A stretch of DNA of 64,000 nt from Xylaria sp. FL1777 (Eukaryota > Ascomycota > Sordariomycetes > Xylariales > Xylariaceae): positions 186,001 through 250,000 of the forward strand of contig MU400546.1 in assembly GCA_022578965.1 (NCBI GenBank), read 5' to 3'. Position 1 is the stretch's first letter. Every line of letters begins with the position of its first letter. Positions 16,037 to 29,140 of this stretch are shown here, piece after piece. The notes beneath the pieces were generated by a model. It made no database searches. It was not told where the DNA came from and was given only the letters and a program-made list of their open reading frames with translations. The position numbers and the translations under genes were made by a program.

Positions 16037-16064
16037 GTATGTATGTATGTATGTATGTATGTAT
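16037..16064. repeat. (GTAT)7 microsatellite
   Basis: Seven uninterrupted GTAT units lie in the spacer upstream of the Ser/Pro-rich gene. Confidence 0.9.
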
Positions 16065-16316
16065 ATGTGAGCGAGCGCGAGCGTTTTCAAGACCCGAGCC
16101 AGTCGTAATTCTGGAGGCTTGGTGCAGCAGGGGGACGCGTTGGCAAATGCAAATTGGGCGGGAAGGAGGAGGTGGGAAAAGCTGGCTTGATTCTCACGAT
16201 TTGCTTCTGCTTCTTCGTGTTGCTCCTTTCTCACATACCTTTGCTTACAAAGGGTTGATGAACGTGGTAAAACGATGGTTGGATGGTGGGTTGGGCGACA
16301 TGACTTGCTGACTGAA

Positions 16317-16339
16317 TTGACTTGACTTGACTTGACTTA
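16317..16339. repeat. (CTTGA)n pentanucleotide repeat
   Basis: About four and a half tandem TTGAC/CTTGA units occur in non-coding sequence. Confidence 0.85.
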
Positions 16340-19300
16340 CACTGCCTACACTAAGTACTTTGACCTGGGTCCTTGGACTGACAAAACCAACATGACTGAA
16401 TGTTCTGCTTTTTTTTTCCTGTGATAGAATCAGTCCAACCACCAATCGCTCTGATGGGCTGTTCACAGTATTCTCCACCAGGAACCAGGAATCAGGATGG
16501 CCCCGGACTGTAGCCCTGGTTGGAGCGGCACAGTATGTTTGTTGGACTTTTTTTTTTTTACTCTTTTTTTTTTTTGCCCTCTCTTTCTACTTTCGCTCCA
16601 ACACGCCTTGTTAACCCCATCGCGAGATTCCCGTTTTGCACAGCCTAGCCCCATCAGGCCGAACCCAGCCCAGAGCCCAGGCAATGGGAATATAGCGGAT
16701 CCCTTCCCCCGGTCTAGCGTACACGGGCGGTTGGGCTTCCATCCTCTTCTCCCGCTCACTGCCCGCTGACTAGAAGCACTGACGTTTCAACGTCTAGTCG
16801 AGCCCGCTTGTCCGTCTGCTGCTTGTTGCTTCTTACTTGGCCCACGGTGGTGGAAAGTCGGTCTACACCTACATAGCATTATCAATCGGTCTACACTACC
16901 CACTGCCCAGCTACACACTATAGCCTACCTAGCTAGTACTCTCCATATTGGTCACCCCCACGTGTTGTTGCGGACAACGTGTAATTACGGTGTAAAGTAC
17001 ACATAAATACGTGTACTGCCGTGCCATACCAAAAGGGCATAAGCAGAAACATATCTCCAGTGTGGAAGTCCACTTGGGCTTACGCAGTAGGTAGGTACCT
17101 AGGTACCTACATAGCTCCTTACCTCACGGGCTATGGTCATACCTGGCGGGTTTTGTCCGGTGCTCGGCTCCCGTTATCTCGTTGTATACTAGCACGAGTA
17201 TGAACTAAGCTACTAAGTAGTCTAGTGTATTGCAGTACCCTGCTTTTTTATAGGATAGGGCACTAATGACTCGGAATGACGTGGATTGAGTCCTATCTTA
17301 AGCACACTACTACATCATAGATCTGTTGTCATTGTTAAAAAAAACCTGCAGATGGCAGTCAGTGACAGCGAAGATGTTTCTCATGTAACACCTCCTACGG
17401 CTGTACGCTATTCAATGATATTTCAAACGCAAATAGTGCCTCGCACACACCTCCTTGCGATAAGAAATCAGTCGAAGTATACTAGTAGTATACATCGCAC
17501 AGCACTAACACTGTGATAGCACTGTGCACAAACCACTAAGGACGGCGGGTTTGCTTCGCCGACCCGCCGCCGGCCGCGCGGGTAACAGCACCCGCTAAGC
17601 CGGCCACTGGCACTACTCAGTACGTGGTTAGGTAGATAGGCTCTTGTTACCTCTTTTGGCGAGTTCTGTGCGAGGGCTCGGGCTTAACGACCCATCCTAT
17701 ACAGTGCTATTTAGATAAATAAGCACTTAGTGTACTAGCTTAAGAGTCTGCCCAGGTGGGTAGAAATTTTCAAAGCTCCCCGCTTGTCAGATTGTGGATT
17801 ACAGGTATCACAGCAGTGGCTGCACAGTACCGGGATGGACCTGTAGGTAGTGTGGGCCAGAAACTGGGTAATGGTAGGTAGGTACTAAGGTAGCTAAGTA
17901 AGTATTATAAAGCTACCTGTGTGCTGTAGATTATAGTGTAGCTACCTATGTACTTACTACGTACGTGTAAATACAGTACCTAGGTAGTCTAAGCTTCTTG
18001 GGCAGCCTCAACCTTTATTTGTATTGTATGTACTGCGTACGTAGTAGCATGTTGGTACAGGTATTAAGTATAATGCTATTACAATACAGTCTCTGCCTAT
18101 TCTGCTTACTGTGTCAGACTACCCCCAGGGAACAAAAACAGAGCCAAGCAAAAGGTTCCTTATCCAAAGAATGGATGAGATGTGCACGTCGTGATGCTTG
18201 GCGCTGTCGTCATACGCGCAGGTATTAGATATCTTCTCCATGGTTGGTATTGGCCAGTATATTACTTGCTACCTATGTATGTCGAAAGGCACCCGGACAA
18301 GCACCAGAATGGACGAGCCCGGTCATCGACCGGTTCGTGAGAAAGAGCAGAACAACGCGCTTCGATGATCCCATCCAGCTTGCTAATGCAGTGCCATGTG
18401 CATAAGGTTGGTCTTGTGGAAGGAAAAGATCGTCGCCCATCATCGCCGAAGCTGAAGTCCCGTCAATAGTGAGACGCCCAGCTTCCGGGCAGAATCCCGG
18501 GGCAGAACCGGCAGCCTTCAAGCCTCATTTCTTTTTCTGGTTTTCTTGGTGTGCCAACCAGAACCAGCCCAGCTACCAGAAACAACCAGTTTTAGGTACG
18601 CAGCACCTCCCTCTGCCCGCCCGCCCGCCTACAGTATCGGTAGTATACCTACACTACACTACCCATGACCCCATGATTGATGGCGATGGCGAGGTAGTAA
18701 ATGCCATAGACAGAGCACTGTGGCGGGATGGGAGTCTAGGAGCAGTCTTGTACATATAAATATCTTTTTTTAAGCCCATGTGAATATTCAGAGGATGAGA
18801 TACAAGTATGTACTCCAATGTTGGCCTGCCTACAGCGACACGCGTAACTATGTAGGATACGCATACCAAGGCGTCACATGCGGTAGTGTACCGCTCGCCA
18901 CCCTCGACTCCAGTTTCTATCTTGAGGGGGAGGAGGCTGCTTCTAAATACGGCAAGATGCATACATTTCGGCGCACAATAAACGTCTGACTCCGCCCGTT
19001 TCTCATACAGGCGATCACTATCTACCGGTAGTGTAGCTCTGCAATTGCTCATCCACCATCCCTACCAATGTTTGTTAGTTCCCTTCCGTTGAAGCTACCG
19101 AACTCCTGGCCAACCAGGTATATCCTCTCAAATAGGTAACACTGCTTAAATATTTGCATACGCTCGTGGTTTCGTCTTTGTATTTGGATCACGACGGGGG
19201 GTTTCCCCGTTACTTCCCGTCTGTCGTGTGACGACACCGGGGTGTGTCTTTTCATAGACTCGCGGCTCACAACGTCTTCGCCCTTGCGTCGAAGATTATG

Positions 19301-22300
19301 ATCCGTGGCCTGACCTACCATTCAGGATTGGGTCCAACTCGCCGGCTTCACCTACATATGTATTACGGCACCCATAGGAGCACCACCACCGGGCAAGTTC
19401 CTTCACTCGGCAAGAGACGAATTTCTCCTTCTATTAGTCGTAGACTACATCATGGCGAATTCAAACGTCGAGACGCTCATCCGGTAGTACACTTGGTTTA
19501 AAGCCATTGACACCAACCACCATTATCCCGGAGTATCGACCTCCGGTGCCGACGGGAATCGACACTGATAATGATGACACCACGACCCTACGTCGATAAC
19601 AGCAACTGATTATTAAGCGAGTTGAAGTTTGCTCAATGGCAACGGCAATGCTCGCCCATTCCAATTACATTGTGGCTCGTATACAACTTTCGTTTTAGAA
19701 CGGCACATTGTTCAAACAATGTTTGCTCACTTATGGCCAGGGTTTAATTGTATGGGCGTATTCACAACAATCGCATTGTAGTGGATTCTTATGTTACACA
19801 CTCATCCCCGGCATCATGGCGCGGGCTCACGACAGTATCAATCGTCGGTCATGGATGAATTGGTGTGTTGCGACGTTGATTGCACAGCGCCGCGGGAATG
19901 GTCTCGCTGCGAGCTGGGCGTACCTTGCATTAGCCAGGGCAGTTTGGAGGGTCAGGCATCGTGCCTATTCGGTGGATGCCATTAAAGCGTTCCGTCTCGT
20001 TCGGGAATTTTGGGCAAATAGACGACAGCGTGTGCTGGTGGTGTGGGCACATTGAACCGAATCTCGCTTTCTATACGAAAGAATAGGTAATAGTAACTAC
20101 ACTTTTACATCTAAGCACGTTACATTCTCAAAGAGGCCAATCACAGGTTTAGCCGCCCCAACTGCCGTCTCACATACGAGCACTGTACTGAGTATACATA
20201 TGATGTGATGTGTTGACTTGTCCTCAGCGTGCTTGAAGGGTCTAGATGAATAGGACTCTAGTAAGGGGCTTTAGAGAGAAGAAATTTTTTGCAGAGGCTC
20301 TACAGCCACACACGTCACAGTCTAAGAGCTATTACTTAACTATTATATGTAGTAGTTATGCAGGTTCAAGACACCCAGTCCGCTAAACCAGGTTTCTAGG
20401 TAGTATATTCATAGCCAGCGTCTGGCCACAGAAACTCACGTTGTGATACTGACTTGGTGCTGCCAATTCCAGCCCTTACATATAAGAGCGTGTCGATATT
20501 TCCTCATATTCGTGAGTAGAGCGCACACATGTAAGGGAGCGACAGCTGACTCGCTAAAGTCACCAAGACTCCGGTGGCGCTCAGCATTTGACCGAGGCCG
20601 ACATTGGGTCTTGACAACCAAGTGAGAAACATCTATCTAGATAGATAACAAGTCATACCCATCCCGACAAGAATTAACCTTGTCTCAATGCCCAGTGTAT
20701 TGGTCCCCCGGTACTACCACTAATACCGGTGCCTCCAGCAATGCACGTCATCTCGGATAGTTCTGGTTCCAGGGAACATACCTCTGTGGCAAAACGCATT
20801 TTGGTTACAAAACGACGAGAGGGGTCGCTAGAGAGGCTGGGTTGTTCCGGCGTCATTCAGAGGGCTCTTGCGCCCAGTAATGTTCTATGAAACGCTTCAG
20901 GCTCATGGGGAGCTCATCATATTGGGGGCCACCCACTGACTGCTTGGACATACCTATTACAGTTATGCACTTTGAGAACCAGCTGGGCAACTTTAGGCTG
21001 GGTCGAGAGCTGTCCATCCACAGCACTAAGTAGCTATTGAATTTCCAAAATTTTCGATTTCACTTAGTAATTGGGACATAGGCTGGCATGAGCAAGCCGC
21101 TATCATTATCACATATACATACATACATGTAAGTAGAGAACCATAGGTCTTGGAGGCGCCGCTCTCGGCCTGTATGTTATACTGTGCGTGTACGCCAAGG
21201 TCGAGGAATATACGGTACCGTAAGTAGTGTATTGCGCTATTTGATTATCTACACTACACTATCATGACCTGAGACCTCTCCCCGATCTAGACGCGATGAT
21301 CACGCTGTTACTCCGTTATTATGAGGACTAGTGTACTGTGTAGTGTACACCATACAAGTGCCGTGATGATCCTTATCAAGGCTCCCTCAACGATCACGTC
21401 AGATGTGAGCTGCGAGAGCGTTATGCATACGGTATCATAGGCTACACTTGTCTTCACCTGCTGATGCCGTGCCGTCATGCAGACAGAAACCCGGGGGCTG
21501 TCCTCTCTTCGGCGCATCATCTTGCCTAGGCCAGTCCCTACGTATACGTAGTACACTAGGATGGTGAGAAGAACTGCTGTTAGCGAGGACGAACGATATG
21601 TATGTACGTAGAGACAGATGCACAATTCCTACATAGTTCCTACCCAGGTACACACTACCTAGTGTACTGTACATGGAATTTTGTTTAGATGGCATCTCGT
21701 TTACACTAGTTATGTATATCCCTACACTAGGGAGGTAGTGTATGTAGTATATGTAGTAGACAGTACTATACTAGATACACTTCCTGTAAGGTACGCAGTC
21801 CTATACTGCCATACTACTACGTAGCAGAGCAGGTCCACCAAAACACAACCCATAGCTTCATTTATCCCTATTACATCTTATTTTTAAAACCACCCTTTGT
21901 ATTTCTCTACCTTTGTTATTAATTTTTAAAACAGAACTTATATATAAAAAATAAACATTTTTATAGAATAAAAGAAAGCAATTCTAATGATGTAAATTTT
22001 GGAATTATGTGAATTTCTTTGGGCTAAAAATGGGTGCGCTAAAGTATGCTATATTATTGCAATGGCTGCGTTTTTGGTGTTGTATGTGATGTGGGTCGTT
22101 TTTTGGTGGAGTGACTCTGTACGTAGGTAAATGCCGAAACAGAAGAGCTTCCAGAAAACTTGAAAACCATTCGTCAATTTGTCCAGCCGACCAGGGTCGC
22201 GAGCTAGTGCATGCACCTCGCACCCGCTGGGACCGAGCCATGTGTCACCGAGGTTCCGTGGCTTACTGCCTTCCCCTTTCTGCCTAGGTGTGTCTGTGGT

Positions 22301-25018
22301 CCAAAGTCGTCGGGAACAAGCTAACGCAGAACGGAGTCCAGAACCATGTGGCCGCGAGTGATTCGCGTTTTGCGATCGCCAGCTGATTTGTCGAGCCCGC
22401 TCCACAACCGTGCTTCCTTCTTCCTCCGACTTCTGACCCTCACGCTGATTCATCTAGCACTTACACTACGCAGAACGCCGTACGCGGTAGTTCCTTGGCT
22501 ACCGGATAGGCTCCTGTCTCCTGTCCATCATGGCAGATCCATTTGGATGCCGACTAGCTTCAGAGTCAGGCTTGGCCGGTACGGAACCAAGAGCTGTTCA
22601 GTCACTCACCGGTTTGCGCCTCCTGGGCAATTCCTCTCACCAAGTTACGAATCAACCATCTTGCTTGAGTACATAAGTATAGGTAGGTATTGTCCCAAAA
22701 TAGTACTAACCTCCGGGGGGGTTTGACGGTGCAATATCTATACGTGGGCACGGCTCGTCTAAACCACCCCAGAAGCTCAAGCTGAACCAGGAGATGATCT
22801 GATCACAACAATTAGTGTATGGATGGGCGGGAGCGGCCAAGATCCCGGCTCACCTCATCCTGCAAGGTACAGCCGTAGTGTATATTTCACGCGATGGCCA
22901 CCGCGATGCAAAGTGCTACGTACTGTATATACTACTCTGTAGCCTCCACGGGCGCTCTTAACGGAGCATTGGCTGCCACGGCCCACGAAGGCAGTTCCGA
23001 AACACTCTGGCTACTGTATTCAGTGCGAATTATCTGATTATATGCACTCAGATGCATCTTGTCACAACAGATCAATCCCAACACGCGCTGCCAGGCAGCA
23101 AATAGAAGGGTTTTGACGAGGGTTTCTTGACACATCACGACTGCAAAACATCTGTTAGCTTCCTCTCTAAGTAGTCCAAAAAAATACCTATTCGTTACTG
23201 GATGATACCCGTAGCTACTGCAAATCCCCAAGTCTAGCGTCGTGTAAGCCTCATTCTCACCATTACCAGCATCAATGCTCTCCAACTTAAACGTCGAACA
23301 CCCCCACGAGTCGCAAACTCCAACCAAGTCAATCGGTATGCGGGGAAGCTTTTTCGCCAAAGGTTTGCATGACGCCCGCAAAAGACCGCAGCGTCTCTGC
23401 CCGCTCGTTGGCACGCCATTTGGTACCTACGAGGCATTTTCCCTTAGGACAAAATCTACCCAATGCATAGCTCTCGCGCCGTAAGGCTGAGTAACCAATC
23501 GAAAATAATTTCTCGGACTAGAATGGGTGGTGGATGCGACCCTCCCATTTGCGTTACGTGGCGCTGTGGTGTGGTAGCTAGCCCCAAAGCCATGTCCAGG
23601 TACAGCTGACAATATACCTGCGAACGTACGGAGTATCTCTGGGCTCCAATTACTTTTGGTGCTTGCCCTATCAAAGAGAGAGCATCGTTGGCCCGAAGAC
23701 ACGACCGTTAACAAGAACTGGCTGGGCAAACACCTGTTCGGTCTAATGGCCTAGATAGATTGCTAAGCAGATCCATATTGAACCCTTGCATAAGTTTCGT
23801 ACAAGACCTACACCTACGCGTCCTCCATCGCAACCACGGGATAAGCAAGGGGTTTGAATTTCCCTTGCCGTGAGCTTTTTTACTCGGCCCCGGATGATCG
23901 GGACCAAGATAGGGGAAAGCTTGGATATGCACTCCTACCGCGCGCTCGTCTGCGCCCAGGCTTTGCCCCGAACCTGATGTTTCTGTGTGGCAATTCTAAA
24001 TCCAGAGCGTCCCAATATTGAGATTCGGATCGTCGGCTGGTCTGGCCGCGCCCATGATTCAGAATCCACTCGCTAGGCATTTCAATGCTCGCCGTTCGAG
24101 AATTTCATGCCAAGCAGTTGACTTACCATTACGCAGTAGATAAGTACCAAGCCGAAAAGCGTATGGTAGCATCGTCCCGAAAATTTGCCTTTGCTCCATC
24201 AATTCTGCCAACTCATTCTTTGCGGGCAGAACTCTCATTCATTCGGTTCACAGCGCCCAGACTTGACTTTGGCTATTGTTCCGATCTTTTCGTGTTCATG
24301 TTGAATCTTGGTGCACATTTATTTCACGCCATCGTTGCCTTCGTCGGGCTTCGGCAAACTGTTTCGATTTCTGATGGAATAAGGCTGTGCTTGTGGCTAT
24401 TTTCATTGCCAACAAGGTCATTGCTCACGGAAATGCCCAGAATAAGACGAGTGACGTGTGGATGAAACTAGGTGCAACATTGATCCGAAAAAAACTCACT
24501 GGGACAATTGACGGGACTGGATAACATTATGAAACGCCCCATCCGACTGCCCAGGTCAGTCATATGATTCCATGCTTCTCATTGCCTCAATACTCGACTA
24601 CCACTATCGTAAAGAGGTGTGTGTATGTGTGTGTTGGCAGCCGTTGCTGGCCGAGGTCAAACAATTAAGGATACTTGACTCCTTGGAAACTAAGCGAGGT
24701 TAAGGGTTTCTCTGTGCCAGTGGACCCGAGAACGACATGTGATAGTGACATGGCTATTAGTTTTGCATTTTATCTGTGTCTGTGTTGACAACCAGAGTCG
24801 GAGAACCGGCTGTGAACGGCCATTTCCTAGACTTGAAGGCGGAGCACACGACGTCAAGAGACTTGCTGAATTATTATTTCGCAAGGGGCACTGTGATTCA
24901 ACTCAGTCGGTCAATATCCTTCGCTAGCTTGATCTAGTGTGGGAGGGATCGTTCATGATATGGAAAAGCTCCAGAGGCTGTTGATTTTCAGCAATTCACT
25001 TGTACTAGAATACTTTGG

Positions 25019-26859
25019 CTATAAGATGTATCGGAAGCCAGTACCCACCACTTCCGAATTATCGACAACCGTGCCTTCGGATTCGGATACTTCACGCTCC
25101 GCCAGTCTCTTATTATCTCTCTGTAATGCCAATCTCGTAACTAAGGCAAGAACCGCAACTAAGAGCGCGACGCCAGCCGTGGCAGCTCCTCCAGGAAGAT
25201 ACCGCGGACCGTCGGACGCAGGGTACATGTAGCTGCCATATACATTCGCGGTGTTGCCGACCAAGTTGGCAAAGGAAATGCACGCACTCCGTTTCACAAG
25301 CGGGCGAGGGAAACTGTTGGCGACCCAGGCGAGAATAATTTGGTACGATGTGACGGCACCAATAGGCAAGAGGAAGATCTACAAACCTCATAGATCAGTG
25401 ATAGCTAGGTAGAGTGCGAATAGAACGCTACAGTGAATGTCCTCCATATCTGAAAAGACTAGGAAAGGAGATCACTCACAGCAAAGAAGCGCGCTCCCGT
25501 ATTCAGAGTCGATATGGCAACAATGTTTCCAACAACAGATACCAACATCAAGCAGATGATGTGAATACTACGGTCAGCGAAACGACCTGACGTATATGTC
25601 ACAACGAGGGAGACCAGAAATGTAGCTATCCAGACAGGCGCAGTAAGGAGTAAGGTCACGGTATTTCCAAACCCAAGGGTCTTAACGATAGTTGGGAAGA
25701 AATATTGAAAGGCCTGAGATAGCACTGAAACGTGCTGGAGAAGTGTGAACAGGTATAACCGTGGATCTGCAAAGGCCATCTTGACCCCCTCCTTGATTGA
25801 GATAGAGTTGGCAAGATCTGCCTCTCCAGTGTCTTCAATTAGCCGCCATTGAGCATATGCTTGCTCCTCAGGGGTGAGCCACTTCGTAGTTGCCGGATAG
25901 TTTGGTAAAATAAACCCGGCCAAGATGGCAGACCCAATGGTAATGCTACCCTCGATGATGAACAGCCAACGCCTAGGCTTCGTTTAGCACGCAAGAACCG
26001 ACAAGAATTCGTCGTTGCCAGGTATAGCACTTACCACCCCGCGAGCCCGTGAACACCGCTCAAGTTTGACAGAACACCAGCGCCAATAAGACCACCGAAC
26101 GCATTGGCTAATGAGCTGCCAGAATAGTACCAAGCAATCCTGTAAGCCAACTCCCCACGGGTATACCAACTTGACATTAGAAAGATCTGAAAAGAGGGCG
26201 AAATGTCAGTCAAGACATTCGACACAAGGCGTAGACTAGAATAACAAAAAAACGGCGGTCCTTACCGCTCCTGGAAAAAACGGTGCTTCTGCGAAACCTA
26301 AGAAGAATCGGGCGGCCACGAGGCCACCAAAAGAGTGAGTAGCAGCTTGTGTAGTCGAAATAACCCCCCAAATAGTCATCGCAATGCTTAGGTACAGCGA
26401 TGGTCGAACTCGAGTAAGCACCAAATTTGAAGGAAGCTGCATTAATGTATATCCTACGAACAGGATACTCGTGGCAAGGTTGAAATCGGTTCCTGTCATC
26501 CCTAAATCCTTCTCAAGTGTATCCAAACGAGCTTGCGACAAGTTACTGTACCGTTCATAATTAGAGTGGCGTAGCTAGACGCGTGTGCTAGAAGGGACTT
26601 ACTTTCTGTCAAGATAATTGAGGAGATACATCAGCACCAATAGTGGAAGCAGATGCATGTCAACCTTTCTCAACAGCTTCTTATTCATGGCTCGGTGCCA
26701 ATCTGGATCTGCTTCCGTGAAACGCCGGAACTGAGCAAACTGCTCCTCGTCGATACCCTGCTTTCTAGCAGCCTCCTCGATGACTCCTTCTTTACGCTCA
26801 ATTTCCTCCTTGTCATTTTTAATGGCCTCGAGAGGCTCTTCAACCTTCAAGTTATCCAT
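25019..26859 (-). CDS. MFS transporter, anion:cation symporter (allantoate/nicotinate permease-like)
   Basis: Exons in transcript order are 26859-26603, 26545-26266, 26186-26035, 25972-25480 and 25378-25019, giving 513 residues. The protein has the usual length and hydrophobic pattern of a 12-segment major facilitator. Family signatures are YLDRNNLSQARL after the first segment, GMTGTDFNLA, LPSNLVLTRVRPS, GFAEAPFFPGA and IFLMSSWYTRGE. These place it in the ACS family with Dal5, Tna1 and vitamin or carboxylate permeases. The substrate cannot be read from the sequence. The N-terminal 65 residues are hydrophilic and cytosolic, starting MDNLKVEEPLEA; the frame above this ATG has only TTG. All four introns are 57-101 bp with GTAAGT/GTGAGT-like donors, and every junction restores frame. 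The gene sits on the edge of the protease/hydroxylase neighbourhood but about 2.3 kb from the next supported gene, so shared function is only possible. Confidence 0.92.
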
Positions 26860-29140
26860 CTTGGTTAAGGGGGAGGGTGCCAACCAGCTTCAGGTTTGCC
26901 CGACGATTCTCCAATGAGATAGACGCGTATTATAAATTGCTTCTTAAATTTACTTAAATAAGCTAACTACAGGCATAAGAATTTTATCTGCTTGCTTGCT
27001 ATGTCTTACATAAATAGCACAGCGTCGAGGGTCGAGCCATCTCCGCAGGACATTAATGTGGATGGGAGTCTTCGATGAGGAGACGTTAGATACCGACTGA
27101 GCCCCAAAACGCGGGGATATCTCTTCACTCTGTGGGGTTGAAACAATAAATTCCGGGGTAACGATACCCGAGATTAAGTGCAGATCTTGATATCTTGGCT
27201 TGTTTGTTGTTAGAGGCGAGTAACATCTACCAGGCTAGTTATCTTCCACTATACACGTCACCTGTGTCACTATCATCATTGAGTATGATAGGTCGCTGCA
27301 CTCAAGATGACATTATATAAACCAGGTCCATCACAGGGGTTCCTATCTCAGCTTGCTCGCTGGAATTTTTATCGCACTGGATACAGACGGTTGACCAGTT
27401 TGCTTTCCAAGAGATATTATTATGTTTTTGTTCAATAGGTTTTCCGGCGCGAGGCACTATCTAGACTTGCGTAGAGATAGTAGGAACTTGCTAGCTTTAG
27501 CCTGGGTGCCCCTCCACACTGCTGCGATTGCCATCCCTCTAAGGTTGTGCTGTTCAGGGCTACTGGTAATTATATATAAATGTTCAGAATATGAAGGCTG
27601 AACATGCCTTTCTGAATCGACTCTTTTGAGTTGTATCCGACTCGGTTGATAGTCAACAGAAATGTTCTGTTCTTGGCATTGCACCCAGAGGGAGCGATAG
27701 TTATAGAATAGGAGTCCTTGTATGTCGTGACTCGCAAATGGCTAGAAAAACGGGGAAGAGAAAGGCATGTTGTAGCAGTCATTCCATTACAGAACTTCCC
27801 TACCTATTTACTGGTTGAGGGTCCACCCTCATATCTACCCCAATATGAAAGACGAAGGGTCGGTTACTGTTAAGCGAGCTCATTGACACATATATTCTCT
27901 GAGCTATGAGATAGTGATATTTAGACTATTTGTGAGACTGGGTTATCTTCAATGATTGGTCATGATTACAATGTGGATAATGCACTACAGCATGGAACCT
28001 CAGTACTAATGGACTTTCTCCTCATTCATCTTGCCCTTCTTTTTTAGCGTTACTAAAAGCACCTTAATCTGTGCGACCATCGCCTTGCCGTACTTGGTAC
28101 CTAATGACGGAGTAGGCTTCGTGAGCTTTCCAGCATCGTCAAAGGCTCCGCCTAGGATGACGGCGAGAACTGGGGGTCTTGAGTAACCTTTGTTATATAG
28201 CGCGGGACCCGATAATAGCGACTGCTCCCCCTTGAGAATAGCGGCGATATAGATAGCACCACTCCCGGGGGACATCACAAAGGGAATTATTGCGTACATG
28301 TTAGCTTGAGTTCTCAACATGGGGCAGAGGCCGGGGGAGAGAGGGGTATTGTAAGATTGAAGGATGTTCCACGAACTATCATACTTGGCCTTAGGAGTAG
28401 CGATGGCGCCCTGACCGATTTGTTCTGTTTTACCGCACAACATAAGTGGTGTACCTACGTTGCCTAAAAGCGACGACTAGAGGGCCGTAAGAGACAGACT
28501 AAGTAGGTGATTCGCAACATAGAGCACCGAGTTGATTGAATGGTAAGCACGTAACTTGAACCTCGTCGCGGATTGAAGGAGAATAAATTAATTTGGCCGG
28601 GGTTCCCTGATGAAGGTTCTTATAGCTTTGTGGCGGACTAGGTATTTAGTAGTGCTCCCGATCTAATGTGATAGTACTAAGCTGTCGGGCTACGAGCATT
28701 ACCATGGTAGGTTTGTAGGCTCAGAAGATGTAACTGGAAGTCGATTGTTGCATTAGGATAAGTTAACTAATCCGAGGGCTAAGAAAGGTAGCTCTAGATA
28801 GAGAGAATATACACAGATAGGTATATATGTCATTGAACAAGTAGTTATAGCATTTTTATGTATAGTATTCACTTGTGGTTGACTGAGTACCTAAGGTGCT
28901 CACGGTTCAATCCCCTTGGGTTAGAGATATATACTCACCTTATGTAAAACTATAGGTGAGTAGAGCGCCTCCATTATGAACATAACCCAGAGCATACTTT
29001 GGGTGAACATCACTAACACAACTCTAATTGGCTAATGTGTATGTTGGCGCCTCTCGTTTATGTAGGGCGCTAGCAGCAAGGGCTAGCTTTTCAACCTTTT
29101 TAATTAGACATCAACAAGTATGCGGCAGTATAATGTCTCA
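26860..29140. other. 2.3 kb spacer with one weak ORF
   Basis: This stretch holds the promoter side of the MFS gene and the 3' side of the PDI-like gene. Apart from the 145-codon ORF listed separately, I see no coding region. A segment at 28904-28914 resembles a tRNA B box, but no cloverleaf can be built around it. Confidence 0.55.
28006..28443 (-). CDS. Hypothetical 145-residue ORF, weak
   Basis: An uninterrupted ATG-to-stop frame of 145 codons starts MLCGKTEQIGQGA and ends in a Lys-rich tail (LKKKGKMNEEKVH). I do not recognise it. The composition is protein-like, with a hydrophobic central stretch (around MYAIIPFVM) and Gly/Pro-rich segments. There is no signal peptide, metal site or known fold signature. 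It could be a small lineage-specific gene, one exon of a larger gene, a decayed fragment, or chance. It lies between the MFS transporter and the PDI-like gene, on the same strand as both. Confidence 0.25.
   Translation of the reverse strand: MLCGKTEQIGQGAIATPKAKYDSSWNILQSYNTPLSPGLCPMLRTQANMYAIIPFVMSPGSGAIYIAAILKGEQSLLSGPALYNKGYSRPPVLAVILGGAFDDAGKLTKPTPSLGTKYGKAMVAQIKVLLVTLKKKGKMNEEKVH

Larger units (their letters stand above)
14879..25018. other. 10 kb gene desert
   Basis: I find no gene I can support in this stretch. Open frames are short, overlap on both strands and show no conserved motifs. The sequence is full of short words such as GTAGGTAC, TACCTAGGTA (17094-17110, 17977) and GTAGTGTA/TACACTAC (around 16893, 18650, 19022, 21249, 21655, 21720). 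It also holds microsatellites, GTGTGTGG-type repeats (15605-15670) and poly-T tracts (16549-16575). A very AT-rich block occupies about 21840-22060. Candidate relics are a Cys-rich frame at 19791-19985 and a 160-codon minus-strand frame at 22932-23414. Confidence 0.6.

Noticed and set aside
22932..23414. 160-codon minus-strand frame in the desert
   Set aside because: Some stretches look protein-like, but there is no domain, no partner exon and no clear start context; not called as a gene.
28860..28930. Possible tRNA gene (GGTTCAATCCC resembles a B box)
   Set aside because: No matching T stem, anticodon arm or acceptor stem can be folded from the flanks.
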